From assembly GCA_043228905.1 (NCBI GenBank), contig JBHGNT010000009.1, positions 14,012,001 through 14,076,000 of the forward strand: 64,000 nucleotides of DNA, in the 5' to 3' direction. A program made the translations under genes and the position numbers. Under the pieces are notes generated by a model. The model saw only the letters and a list, made by a program, of their open reading frames with translations, was not told the DNA's origin and did no database searches. Source of the DNA: Azolla caroliniana (lineage: Eukaryota > Polypodiophyta). Positions 9,959 through 21,113 of this stretch are shown piece by piece (within the stretch, counting starts at the first letter, position 1; each line of letters begins with the position of its first letter).

Positions 9959-10861
9959 ATGTATCCTGATGACAGTTATTTTGCGAAATACTGGGCAAGA
10001 GTTGAGTCTAGAACAGACACCACCACATCCTCGAAGGAATCCTTCCACATTGCTAACGGTCTGCTCTACCGTAATGGGAAGGTTTGTGTTCTAGATTTGC
10101 CTAAGGTCAAAAAGAGAATTCTTTTTGAACGCCATGATGCACCCTCAGTAGGGCACCCTGGAATACATCGTACACTCGTTCTCATCTCCACTCAATTCTA
10201 TTGGCCTAAGATGCGTCCTAACATACATAACTTTGTGACTAAATGTCACCAATGTCAGGTTAACAAAGCCGAGCGACTTAAAGCCGGAAGACTTTTACAT
10301 CCCTTGGACATTCCCAATAATAAGTGCGAAAGTATATCCATGGATTTTATTGTTAGCCTTCCTCGCACCCAAAAAGGCCATGATGCCATCTGGGTTGTGG
10401 CTGATAGACTAACTAAAATGGCCAAATTTATTGCTACTAGAACAACGGTAACAGCTCCTGAATTGGCTTACCAATTTGTTGACGAGTTATTTCATTTTTA
10501 TGGGTTACCGATGGATATCGTGAGTGATCGAGATCCAAAGTTTACAAGTGACTTTTGGATGCAAGTCTTTAAGAAGTTAGAAACTACATTGAGCATGAGC
10601 TCCACAGATCATCCTCAATCCGATGAATAGACAAAACGAGTAAATCAAATTATTGAGGACATGCTTCGAGAATACATTGGTGGAAAACCAACAAAATGGG
10701 AACGTTATCTCCCAATTGATGAGTTGCGAAGTACGCAAAACTTTCTTCGGGATATGCACAATATGTTGCATATTGCACAAGATAATATAAAAACTGCTCA
10801 AGATAGAGCGTGTTTTTACACCGATCATAATAGGCAACCTCGCGTACTCAACCCTAGATAG
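9959..10861 (+). pseudogene. Gypsy B integrase (catalytic Glu lost)
   Basis: An open frame at 9959..10630 holds the HHCC zinc domain (H..H in RHDAPSVGHPGIHRT, C..C in VTKCHQCQVNK) and two catalytic Asp boxes (CESISMDFIVSLPRTQKGHD and IVSDRDPKFTSDFW). The third box is damaged: a stop at 10628..10630 is followed by TKRVNQ where the family has TERVNQ, so the catalytic Glu is Lys. The frame resumes at 10661..10861. The changes around the stop are consistent with G-to-A or C-to-T transitions. The protein cannot be active. Confidence 0.85.
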
Positions 10862-10959
10862 AAGGTATTTTTATGTGTACCTCACAATTCTAAGACATTG
10901 TCTACGGGTAAGTGCGCTAACCCCACAGTTTTGTGGACCTTTCCAAGTCATGAAACACA

Positions 10960-11240
10960 TTGGTTCATCCAGTTTTTCATGTAAGTTGTCTAAAAGAACT
11001 TCTAGGTTCTAGCGACAATACAGTTACAACTGAAACTCTGGTTACTTCTGAAGTATTATCTTCTAAACCACATGTACTAGAAAGAATTCTTGATGTTAAA
11101 ACAAAAAATATTTGTACAAAAACAATCCGAGAATTTAAAATTAAATGGATGGATAAATCGATCAAAGATGCCACATGGGAACGTGAAAATACTCTTAGAA
11201 CTAACTTCCCTAACTTTCCATTGCAAGAGTGCAATGTTTT
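10960..11240 (+). pseudogene. Gypsy B chromodomain
   Basis: After HPVFHVSCLKELL, the usual end of a Gypsy integrase, comes a chromodomain-like sequence: PHVLERILDVKTKNI, EFKIKWMDKSIKDATWEREN and LRTNFPNF. The aromatic and acidic positions match chromoviruses, which use this domain to target chromatin. It places Gypsy B among chromodomain Ty3/Gypsy elements. Confidence 0.8.
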
Positions 11241-11245
11241 AAAGT

Positions 11246-11325
11246 GGATTACTTTTAATCCTCGGGATTGAGTCAACTCATTACGCCAAGTGTGAACTAG
11301 CTTGGGGGCCTTGGGTATCGCTACA
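11246..11325 (+). repeat. 3' LTR fragment of Gypsy B
   Basis: This 80-bp stretch matches the inner part of the 5' LTR at about 7504..7582 (GGATTACTTTTAATCCTC through GGGCCTTGGGTATCGCTA). Both ends of the 3' LTR are missing, so no target-site duplication can be checked. Confidence 0.8.
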
Positions 11326-12072
11326 GAAGAGATGGTCGGAAAAGAAACCGTGTTGAATGAACTCAACGAAAAATATAATCAACAGCAGGAAGAATGGGAA
11401 TCAGCTAGGGAAACTTTGGAAAGACGGTGTTCAGAAATGGAAGTTGTGTCTGAAAAAAGGCGACTTGACTTGTTACTTGCGCAAAACAAGCTATTGCAGA
11501 TAGAAGGAGAAAATAATGCTCAAATTAATGATCTACGAAAAACATTGGCAGTAGCACAGTTTCAAGCAAGTATAACCGAAGAAAGAATTCGAGCTATCCT
11601 GAAACGCCATAAGCTTAACACCTTGAAAATGGTGAATGAGTCCATAGATAAGGGCTGGAAAACCTAGTCAGCACAAGTAGCCGAACTTCAACTGTTACGT
11701 GCCGACAGAGACAATAGGAAGGTTCACGGCCAAGGTTTCTTCAAAATGACAAAAGAGGCAATATCAACTATTCAGGAAGATATTGCTAAAGACTTGTATG
11801 AGATAGCGGCTTGCCACAGAGAAGAAGTAAGTCGAATTATGCAAGAATTCGACAAACACGATGTCGACACAGTTGTCCAGCTAGACAACCTTGAATCTGA
11901 AAGGGAAACAGAGAAACCAAGACCATCGACCGAAAATACACACAAGTTTATAGAATCCAAAGACAAAGATGAAGAAGACATGCAGCAACCTGAACCTTCA
12001 TTGTTCAATATTTTGCAGGATAAGGTGGAGGACGAATTAGACGAGGACCTTCCTTCGGAACAACAGGAGTAG
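11326..12072 (+). pseudogene. coiled-coil ORF of unknown origin, one stop
   Basis: A frame runs from the LTR fragment to 12072 with a single stop at 11665..11667. The first part is a long charged heptad-rich stretch (ETLERRCSEMEVVSEKRRLD), predicted by eye to be a coiled coil. The second part (11746..12072) is also helical and ends in an acidic tail (DKVEDELDEDLPSEQQE). No zinc knuckle, protease or polymerase motif is present. It follows Gypsy sequence and precedes a TATA-bearing LTR-like region, so an extra ORF of Gypsy A or of a related pararetroelement is possible. I do not recognise the family. Confidence 0.45.
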
Positions 12073-12604
12073 AAGGGGTACCATGGGTTCGCCAGGCAAG
12101 GCCCTGGCCCACGGGTATGCCAAGTGTTACCCGGACAAGTGGGGAAGCGTCAGAGTCAGAAATGTAGAAGGTTCAGAGTCGGAGTCGGAGTCAGATTGGT
12201 ATAGAGGTCAATGAGTCAACATTTTGTCGAAGTAAATTAAAACCAAAATTATAGTTAGTTAGAGATTTTGTAGTTCTTGCCATTTTTGGCAATATGTTTT
12301 CTTGATGAGAAAGTCCTTCCGGTTGCCTATAAAAGGATCCGAAGGCAGTGTAAAGAGCTATCGTTTTATTTAGTAATATAAAGTTAGTTTAGGAAATCTC
12401 TGTGTACTAAACACTCTGTCAATCTATTTCCTTTCCGTCATAACTTTATTACGTAAATAACGATCTCGATGTTTGTTTAACATCGATAAGTTTACAGCCA
12501 TTTTAGTATCTATTCGTCTAACCACAACTCATTGGTAGAACGTTCGGTGAGCAACGTTCGACTTATATTGTGTCGACAATAGTCGTTGTCGACTGAACAA
12601 CAAT
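12073..12604 (+). promoter_or_regulatory. LTR-like non-coding region with TATA box
   Basis: The region has no ORF and carries CCTATAAAAGG at 12326..12336, followed after about 90 bp by an A/T-rich stretch that could serve polyadenylation. It lies directly downstream of the coiled-coil ORF, as a 3' LTR or pregenomic promoter would. It ends near 12604 where minus-strand Copia sequence begins. I found no second copy in the window. Confidence 0.4.
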
Positions 12605-13569
12605 CGGGTTGGAGTCAGAGGTTGCAGTCGGTAGAGAGTACCATGATGCCAACTCATCAAACTCGACATCTCGGCTTACTCAGCCCTGCTTAGTCCGGGG
12701 GTTATAACACTTATACCCCTTCTGCTCATGCGCACTTCTCCGACTTCGGATCTAGCTTCTTCCGCTTCTCATCCGGTACATGCACATATGCTATGCTACC
12801 GAATATCCGAAGGTGCCTCAAATTTGGCTTGCGCCCAGCTCGCGTGCAGACACCGGTTTTGGATGTAGACGGTCGTCCGGATTGCTTCAACCCAGTAAAA
12901 TTTGGGCATGCTCTTTTCCTCCAACATTGCCCTCACCGCGTCGATAATCGATCGGTTCTTTCTTTCGGCCACACCGTTTTGTTCCAGTCTGTACCTGCAG
13001 CTGAATTCTCTCCGAATTCCCTTCTATTACAGATAACTATTGAATTGGCTGGAAAAGTATTCTTTTTTGCGATCCAACCGCAGGCACTTTTTCTTCCTCT
13101 CCGTTTCCCTTTTGACTAAGCTTTGAAGGTTCCGGAAACAGTTGAAGACTTCGCTTTTCTTCTCGATGAGGTAGATCCACGTGTGCCGACTATAGTCGTG
13201 GATGAAGGAGACAAAATACCAACTCCCGCCAACACTAACATTTTGTGCCGGTCCCCATAGCTCCGAATGGATTAAGTTGAGCTTGTTACGGCTCCAGTTT
13301 CGTTCGGTGGGGAATGGAAGCCGGTATTGCTTCCCGAGCTGGCAGGCTTCACAAAGTTGGGCCTTCCGGCCACTAAATTTCGTCAAAGATTAACACAACC
13401 TGTTTCAATTGCAGGTCTTGAAGCCTCTGGTAATTGGCGTGGCCGATCCGCTTGTGCCAAAGATCGATGTACGATTCAATCTCCTGTCCTTTGGCAAACA
13501 TGGCGGTGTCAACGTCATTAGTGTTGAGGATGAACATCCTCCCTTCTCTACGCCAGATCAGATACCCTT
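12605..13569 (-). pseudogene. Copia X copy 1, integrase remnant
   Basis: On the minus strand the Copia integrase reads ACQLGKQYRLPFPTERN (end of HHCC), LNLIHSELWGPAQNVSVGGS (first Asp changed to Glu), FVSFIHDYSRHTWIYLIEKK, then more C-terminal pieces up to 12605. It is the same family as the copies at 20687..26532 and 45349..47489. Everything between the primer site and late protease is deleted, because the reading starts at RMFILNTND only about 60 bp after the primer site. Confidence 0.75.
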
Positions 13570-14046
13570 GCGCTCTAATACCATGTAAATGTAAACGTGC
13601 GGAAGTGTATTACAAACCGGCTCTACCAGATAGCAACAGTTAGAGAGAAAGGCTCACACACAGAGAATATGCACAGGAGAGACAGAGAAGGAGCAGAACA
13701 TAAACTCGATTAAAAAGTGACTATGTATCACTCTGTATATACAATATGCTTGACAACACTATTTATACAAGTCCTTGGAGGATTGACAGAAGTACCATGT
13801 ACTTCGATGCTCATACGAGCGATTAACACTAACTACGAGGACTCTCACTACCTAGTAGTCTAGACGCGTGTAGGCTACTACTAGCCTTCCGGTTCACATT
13901 TGAATCTGGCTCCCTGATCCATCGCTCTGATCCGGCTCCTGGTTCTGTATACCGATCCGGATAGCATCCGGTTCTTCATCCCAGATACTGATCCGGCTCA
14001 GGCTTACCCAACCAATCCGGATTTGGTTGACCTTGCTCGCTCAACA
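13570..14046 (-). repeat. 5' LTR and primer site of Copia X copy 1
   Basis: The LTR is 13584..14046 on the plus map, running TGTAAATG...GCTCAACA, so in element orientation it starts TGTTGAGCG. It resembles the Copia X2 LTRs. Next to it at 13570..13583 lies GCGCTCTAATACCA, the reverse of a TGGTATTAGAGC primer site, a one-base variant of the tRNA-Met site. Confidence 0.8.
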
Positions 14047-15049
14047 ACCTCCCCCTCCCAATATGACGATCCCTGTAACAAACACTTTCCCTCCCTTTCA
14101 TAGCTCCCATGAGAAAGAGAAGGTCGATGTTACATCAAGTTGTTATTACGGCCACTTCTATCAAAGATTCCCTCACGATTTTCTGCCATCAGTCACTATG
14201 ATTCCCCTCTATTCACGCGATCATAAAAGTACCTATTCAAATACTCTGTCTCGTACTTATTAATACATCAATATTTACAATTGATTATACATAAGACCGC
14301 ATTCATGTGCATCTGTGCACTCCCTTGTTCACACACAATCGGTGAGCTTTCTCCTTGTTTCCAGAATACTCCACGACACTATATTCAACAATCCGAACTC
14401 GACAAAATTGTTCTGTCGACTTGGTCTAGCATGGTGGTTCCCCCTTCTACCAAACGTTCCTCACGTGTTTGCGACATCTTGTCGGTAGTAGGAGTTGTAC
14501 TCATACGATGGTCCTTGATTATTTCGGTCTTGGCTGAATCGTCCTCTTGTTCCACAACCATGCCCTCTTCCTCCATCCGAATTCAAGTAGAGCATTTTAT
14601 CTTCCGATGTATTGCCCCTCGTTCAAACATTTTTTTCTTCGACCAGTAGCATTGACTAGAGATTGGAGGGAGGATTCTCCCTTCTAATGATGGATATCCT
14701 TATAGTGCCGAACAGGGGTGCTAGGCCTCCAAGGCATATTTGCACCATCTCATCATCGTCAATGTTGACATTGATCGATCTGAGGGAGTCATTGAGCTCG
14801 TTGATCTTTAAGGTGTAGCTTGCGATTGGCATGTCCCTTTGTTGGATATTATTCAACTCTTGGCGGATTTGAAGTTTCCGTGTAGTCGTGTTGGCCGCAA
14901 AGATTTTCTTGTGGTTCCCTCCAATATAGCCGAGCATATGATCATGAATGCATGATGCTAGGCAATACAACATATGGCTTGTTGTTTGCTACCATGCTAA
15001 GTAGTCGGCGTGTGTTGGGCTAGGTTGAGATTCTTGTGGTCCTTCAATA
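14047..15049 (-). pseudogene. Copia Y gag, second part
   Basis: Minus-strand frames give a Copia gag of the UBN2 type: MLYCLASCIHDHMLGYIG, QELNNIQQRDMPIASYTLKI, DDDEMVQICLGGLAPLFGTI at 14656..15049, then a degraded RG-rich tail at 14385..14650. The first part of the same gag is at 19193..19330, with the sequence GYWSY ending there and IEGPQ starting here. The break is caused by the fold-back element. Copia X copy 1 borders it on the left. Confidence 0.75.
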
Positions 15050-15052
15050 TAA

Positions 15053-16485
15053 CAACACGTTTGCGTTCACAAGTGGAAGGATAAGGAATATTCCGTTTGA
15101 TTTTGGGGGTCTTTTTGCCATTTCACAAAACATCTTGATACTAGTATCACATGTTCTCCAAAACTTAATGAAAAAGTTGAAAATTTCACCATTTGGTAAA
15201 ATTGAAAAATGCTAAATTTGGGTAAAATATGAAAAGTAACTTTGTGGATTTTTAAAGAAAAATGACAACTAATAAGTTTTTAGATCTTAAAGAAATCAAA
15301 GTAGAATATTTCAAAACAATGAACGTTTTTATTCCATTCGATAAAATGTTGTCTAAATTTGTTACATATAGTTGCACAACAAATACATTTGGGAGTTATT
15401 TGCATGACTATCATCATTCTTTTCATGAGAATCACTACTATAGATAATATACAATTGTGACTCTTCCTCCTCATCTTCCAATGTACCAATCAAATCATTG
15501 TCTTCACCAAATGGTATCTCCAAATTTTGTGCAATAAATCTTCTTCACCTTCAATTTGAGATATCTTCTAGACTTGCTAATATCTCTTTTATTATGCATA
15601 TCGTTTTTGTCCTTATACATCCAACTTTTGTTTGTGTAAAGTCATACATAATGATATCCACCTCATTAATGTCAATGATAGATGTATTACAAAGGTTTAA
15701 TACATCATCACATCCAAAACTTTACCAATGCAGAATTGGTACCCTAGGTCATGGCCATCTACATGTGTAGCTATTAATATCCCCATCTTGAGTTCTTGCA
15801 AGTTTCCTTGTCATCTGAGTTATGCTTATGTTGTCATCCTTCGTTCCAACTATAAAGATTAACATTAAGTAGTGATTAAGAACCACGCGAACACTTTATG
15901 GACCATGTAAATGGCATTTGCAAGGTTAAATTACCATCAACACAATTATTAATAGTTTTTTGTTAATCAATGATGCACATGTTCACCATAAAGTATCTTG
16001 TTGTACAACATACTTGTTTGCACTATCGATATGCATCTTTTTCTCTTGTTAAAACAAACATTTTAGTACGATTCAAGTTCATGTTTAAAAAACCTCTTTT
16101 ATTTGAAAAACAACAAGATTTTAAACATTAAGTCGATATGTTGTATCGAGTTGATGTAAAAAATAGAATTTTCATCATAATTCCATACAATGTATTGAAT
16201 TCTTGCTCAAAGTTTTTTTTACTCGATTTAAATAATAATAATAATAATAAATTGTGCTTGAGTTCATCTAGAAAACCATAATTTTCATCACAATTCGATA
16301 TAATGTATTGAGTTCATGCTTAAAGTAATTTTTTCTAATTGTTTTCAATTTTTTTTCAATTTTTTTCAATTTTTTATAATTTTTTATTGATTTTGTTTTA
16401 TTTTTTAAACATCAATTTGATACAATGTATTGACTTGTGATAAAAGCTCTGGTTTTTTCATCACTTATTAAAGCTCAATTTTGAT
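15053..16485 (+). repeat. left arm of the fold-back element
   Basis: The arm pairs with 18005..19189. Examples of matching blocks are ATGTGATACTAGTGTATCAAG-like sequence (15140 versus 19080), TTAATAATTGTGTTGATGG (15935 versus 18530) and the CTCTGGTTTTTTCATCACTT block (16448 versus 18030). The arms have diverged by substitutions and indels, so the element is not recent. Small ORFs at 15262..15447 and 15498..15770 show no recognisable motif. Confidence 0.75.
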
Positions 16486-18004
16486 TTAAAAAAAAACCAA
16501 AATACCAAAATAAAATCGAAAAAAATGTAATTTTTTTTTTTTTAATCCAAAATTAAACTTTTCATGTCATGATATGGTAGGACTCGAACCCATGACCTTA
16601 TGCTACATGGGTCGAGCCCTTGACCATTAGACCATACATTGTAATACATAAAATATTATTTTTATCACTTATTAAAGCTCAATTTAAATAAAATAGGAAA
16701 AAATGTAATTATTTTTAAAAAAAAATCCGAAATAAAACTTTAAATACGTCATATCGAGTTCATGTAAAAAAGTCAGCTGAGTTCATGTCATGATATGGTA
16801 GGACTCAAACCCATGACCTTATGCTACACAGGTCAAGCTCTTGACCATTAGACCATACATTGTAATACATAAAATATTATTTTCATCACTTATTAAAGCT
16901 TAATCTTTTTTTAGAAAAAAAACAAAACACCAAAATAAAATAGGAAAAAATGTAATTATTTTAAAAAAAATCCGAAATAAAACTTTAAACATGAACTCGA
17001 TACGCCGTATCGAGTTCATGTAAAAAAGTTAGCTTAATTCATGTCATGACATGGTAGGACTCGAACCCATGACATTATGCTACACAGGTCAAGCTCTTGA
17101 CCATTAGACAATACATTGCAATACATAAAATATTATTTTCATCACTTATTAAAGCATAATTGTTTTTTAGAAAAAAAACAAAACACCAAAATAAAATAGG
17201 AAAAAATGTAATTATTTTTTAAAAAAATCCGAAATAAAACTTTAAACATGAACTCGATACGCCGTATCGAGTTCATGTAAAAAAGTTAGCTTTTCAACAT
17301 GAACTCGATACGTTGTATCGAGTTCATGTAAAAAACTTAGCTTAGCTCATGTCATGATATGGTAGGACTCAAACCCATGACCTTATGCTACATGGGTCGA
17401 GTTCTTAACAATTAGACCATACATTGTAATATGTAAAATATTATTTTCATCACTTATTAAAGCTTAATGTTTTTTAGAAAAAAAAAACAAAATACCAAAA
17501 TAAAATAGGAAAAAATGTAATTATTTTTTTAAAAAATCCGAAATAAAACTTTAAACATGAACTCGATATGGCGTATCGAGTTCATGTTGAAAAGCTAAAA
17601 AAGCTAACTCTTTTACATGAACTCGGTATCGAGTTCATGTTGAAAAGCTAAAAAAGCTAACTCTTTTACATGAACTCGATACGCCGTATCGAGTTCATGT
17701 AGAAGAGTTAGATTAACTCATGTCATGATATGGTAGGACTCAAACCCATGACCTTATGCTACATGGGTCGAGCTCTTGACCATTAGACCATACATTGTAA
17801 TATATAAAATATTATTTTCATTTTTACTATATCGAGCGTTCCTTGTATATTCTTGTCACACAGTATATCGTTGTCATCATCATTCCCTCTCAGTCCCTGT
17901 CTCTCTCTCACTCTCTCTCTCTCTCTCTTCTTTTCTCAAGTGTTCTACACCTTAAATTCTTCTTAGTACTAATATTTCTCTCTTAGTACTAATTTCGTCT
18001 CTGT
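16486..18004. repeat. core of the fold-back element: tandem units with palindromes and tRNA-like blocks
   Basis: The core repeats a 220 to 370 bp unit five times. Each unit has an A/T tract, a TCCGAAATAAAACTTTAAAC block, one to three near-perfect palindromes built from ACATGAACTCGATAC and GTATCGAGTTCATGT, and an antisense tRNA-like block. The unit length grows from left to right (222, 255, 308, 371 bp) because palindromes are added. No coding potential is seen. Confidence 0.8.
16571..17795 (-). ncRNA. five antisense tRNA-like blocks
   Basis: Blocks at about 16571..16640, 16793..16858, 17048..17116, 17356..17426 and 17727..17795 read, on the minus strand, TAGTCTAATGGTCAAGAG then GGTTCGAGTC about 45 bases from the first motif. 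These match the RNA polymerase III A box (TRGYNNARNNG) and B box (GGTTCGANTC). The acceptor and T stems are poor, so these are tRNA-derived repeats rather than working tRNA genes. The same block lies in the Gypsy C LTRs. Confidence 0.5.
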
Positions 18005-19189
18005 CTTAGAATTTTGTTTTTGAGCTTTAATAAGTGATGAAAAAACCAGAGTTTTTATCACAAGTCGATACAATGTATCGAGTTCATGTTTAAAATTATT
18101 ATTTTTTCCATAAAAAATAAAAAAAATAAAAAAAATTGAAAAAAACAAAAAAAAATTGAAAAAAAATAAACAAATTTGAAACAAATTGAAAATGTTTTTT
18201 TAAAAATAGAAAAAATTACTTTAAACATGAACTCGATACATTGTATTGAATTGTAATGAAAAATCTGGTTTTTCTATGAACTCAAGCTTAATTTTTTATT
18301 ATTATTATTTTTTAAATCCGGTAAAAAAACTTTGAACATGAATTCAATATATTGTATAGAGTTATGATGAAAACTCTATTTTTTACGTCAATTCAATACA
18401 ACATATCATGTTCATGTTTAAAACTCTTGTTGTTTTTCAAATAAAAGAGGCTTTTTAAATATGTATGTTGCACAACAAGATACCTTATGGTAAATATGTG
18501 CTTCATTTATTAGAAGAAAACCATTAATAATTGTGTTGATGGTAATTGAACTTTGCAAATGCCATTTACTTCACAAATTTTGAAGGGGAATTCTGATAAG
18601 GAAGGAGATTATAACATTGTCGATACCTTGATAACTATGTGTTATGTTCAAATTTATATATTAATGTTCACATCTAAAGTTTGACAATTTATGAATATCG
18701 TCTACATTTTAGGAGTTGTGGATTTATCAAAATTGTTTATGAATATTGTCTACATTTCTTAAGTTGTGAATTTATGGATGTTAATGAGCACTAATTTATA
18801 GATGATAACATTAAGGATTGCAATATTACCTTTTATACTTAAAACATTTTCAAGTCTAACAATAGATGTAACCTTAATCTTCTCAAGATGGTGAAACCAT
18901 TAATCTTAACTTGTGCCTTGAGTCGACCATAATTGTGATTTTCTTTAAGTTAACTACATTTCATATATGCAAACCATCAAAATTTAAACATTTATCCCTA
19001 AACTATTCAATTTTAGAAGTTATCATTTTGAAATTTGTTAAATCTCAAAAAATTAGCAAAATTTACATGCTATTTAAAACATGTGATACTAGTGTATCAA
19101 GTTTTTGGAAATTGTCTAAAATCGCAAGATTATAAAAGGAATCTATAAGTGGAATGCGCAATCCTTCCACTTGTGAATGCAAAGGTGTT
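18005..19189 (-). repeat. right arm of the fold-back element
   Basis: This is the inverted partner of 15053..16485. It is about 250 bp shorter than the left arm because of indels. A small ORF on the plus strand at 18911..19135 has no known motif. Confidence 0.7.
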
Positions 19190-19192
19190 TAA

Positions 19193-19330
19193 CTCCAATA
19201 GCCTTGGCCAACAAGGTATTGGTGCATCTTGTATTCCCAAGATGCCAAGTTGTTTCTGTCCAACTTTTCACTGGGAAGAGAGTTGCCCATCTGAGTGCTC
19301 ATGATGTCGACTTGGTTGAAACAAGTTTTC
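19193..19330 (-). pseudogene. Copia Y gag, N-terminal part
   Basis: On the minus strand the frame gives STQMGNSLPSEKLDRNNLASW, then EYKMHQYLVGQGYWSY, the standard N-terminus of a Copia UBN2-type gag. It matches the Copia X2 start (LDKYNYASWSYKMHQYLLG). It is interrupted by the fold-back element and continues at 15049 downwards. Confidence 0.8.
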
Positions 19331-19455
19331 TTCTTCTTCTTCTTCTTCTCTATGATACAAACTATGTAGAGTTGTTACTATAGCGATCGGTTAGTTCTTC
19401 GTGAACGTTGGCGTGTACACAACACACACAGATGGGCTTAAATCAAGCTACCAAT

Positions 19456-19588
19456 CGCTCTAATACCATGGAAAGAATCATGTGTGATTCTGTGCAACAA
19501 AAAACATCTGTGTATGTGTGTGTATGAGAAAAGAAAGAAAGAAAGATATATTAACGTCTTCTAAGGCCAAAATTGGCCCATGAGAGAG

Positions 19589-19627
<39 letters not shown>

Positions 19628-19640
19628 ACATGTATACAAA
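19456..19640 (-). repeat. 5' LTR start and primer site of Copia Y
   Basis: CGCTCTAATACCA at about 19458..19470 is the reverse of a TGGTATTAGAGCG primer site. The LTR follows at its right with a GA/GAAA tract and the block TATTAACGTCTTCTAAGGCC, which also occurs near 27005, 28740 and 40500. The LTR breaks off where LINE sequence begins near 19640. Confidence 0.65.
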
Positions 19641-20686
19641 AACAGGAAAACTGCCTTGTTGTGGTTGGCATGGGATCATGTTTGTACTCTGAAGCATCTT
19701 GGTGGGGCATCAATATTGAATTTATATGAGCATATGGTGGATCATCGATTTACTTTCATTTGATTTATGTTGGAGGGTATACAACCTTGGATAGAAACGG
19801 TGGCATACTTTATAGAGAGGGTAGGAATTAAGCTTGGAAACATGGGGTTTGAAGCTAATTAGTGGAATATCATTAACTCTAAAAGGGATGTCAAATGTGC
19901 AGGGTCTCTGATAGTTAAATATTTGTTGACATCTTGGCAAAGTACATTGGTATTTGTGGAATGGCATCATCCACAAGAAAGGGGATTGCCAATTCATTAC
20001 AAATGGAGGTTTTTGGCGACATCAACGTTGTTAAGGTGGGAAGGTAAAAAAATTCTTAACCTTCAATTTAATCAGATGGCTAGCTTGGGTTTGATAACAG
20101 TCAAGGATGCTATGTTGGTGTCACAAAGAAGATTAACGACCTTTAGAACAACAAGATCAACATTTCGTATTCCAAAAGGTTATACCTTTATTTGGGATAA
20201 GTTGTTAGAATTACTATCTTCTTATGAGCCAATTCCTGACTTAGATGGGGGATCTCAAGAGCTTGATTGGAGGTTTGTTGGGAATAGGAGATTGACTATG
20301 ATCTCAAAAAATGATGCTTATCACAAGTTGATTGCCAAACATAAGTGGATGGAAGAAAGGTTTATAAAGATAGGGGGTTTTCATAAGCCCCTTACACAGT
20401 GGTTTTATGTGATCAAGGCATATTGGTGTTCTCGATCAATGCTACGAGCTAAGGTATTCATTTGGAGAGTTATGGTTAGAGTTTTACCACTGGAGGATGC
20501 ATTTAAAAAATTAAACATTGTTAGAGGAATGTGTTTCTTTTGTTCAATGGAATTGGAACATAGTAGACATCGATTTCTTTCATGCTTGATGGCTAGGATG
20601 GTTTGGAGGTGTATAAAATTAGTGTGGATGTTTCTAACTGGAGTAAGTCTATCTTCCTTCAGTTGGGTTTTTGCACATATGGAGAA
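19641..20686 (+). pseudogene. LINE 3' coding end, copy 1 (first part)
   Basis: Frames give the region after the LINE reverse transcriptase core: LLWLAWDHVCTLKHLGGASI, then an open frame 19923..20686 with WRFVGNRRLTMIS, RAKVFIWRVMVRVLPLEDAF and a zinc-binding domain (CFFCSMELEHSRHRFLSC), the zf-RVT module of plant LINEs. The frame is cut at 20686 by Copia X2 and resumes at 26538. The catalytic RT part is missing. Confidence 0.8.
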
Positions 20687-21113
20687 TGTAAAAACAAAGG
20701 TGCGGAAGCGTTAGACAACCGGCTTGGCCAGAGAGAGAGAGAGATTAACACACAGAAGGTATGCAAGAGAGATAGAGAAAGAGCAGAACAACTTAAATCT
20801 ATTATCAAAAACTTTGTAAAATTCTCTATAAAATTCTCTGTACATACAACGTGCTCAACAACACTATTCATACAAGTCCTAAGAGGACTGACAGAAATAT
20901 GGTGTACTTCAATGCTCACATGAGCGTCTGACATTAACTACGAGACATTAACTACCTAGTAGTCTAGGCTGCTACTAGGCTTCCGGTTACTGCTGGATCC
21001 GGCTAACTGGTTCCCCAGCTCACCGGCTCACCAATCCGGCTCATCCTTCCGGATGCCAATCCGCCTTAGGCCTATTCAGCCGATCCGGATCCGGTTGAGC
21101 TTGTCGCTCAACA
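20687..21113 (-). repeat. 3' LTR of Copia X2
   Basis: The block runs TGTAAAAAC...GCTCAACA on the plus map. In element orientation it starts TGTTGAGCGACAAGC and is preceded by a polypurine tract (TTGAGGGGGAG, plus-map CTCCCCCTCAA at 21114..21124). Confidence 0.9.

Larger units (their letters stand above)
15053..19189. mobile_element. 4.1 kb fold-back DNA element, TSD TAA
   Basis: The ends are inverted copies: CACGTTTGCGTTCACAAGTG at the left and, reverse-complemented, CACCTTTGCATTCACAAGTG at the right. Homology continues inward for over 1.1 kb on each side. A TAA duplication lies at 15050..15052 and 19190..19192, and the Copia Y gag codons match up when the element is removed. No transposase-like ORF is present. 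The 3-bp TAA duplication fits the PIF/Harbinger superfamily, but the very long arms are unusual for it. The DNA is very AT-rich. The element is non-autonomous by inspection. Confidence 0.75.

Noticed and set aside
11326-12604. Endogenous pararetrovirus (caulimovirid)
   Set aside because: The TATA-bearing region and helical ORF are suggestive, but no movement protein, coat zinc finger or caulimovirid RT is present nearby, so the claim is not supported.
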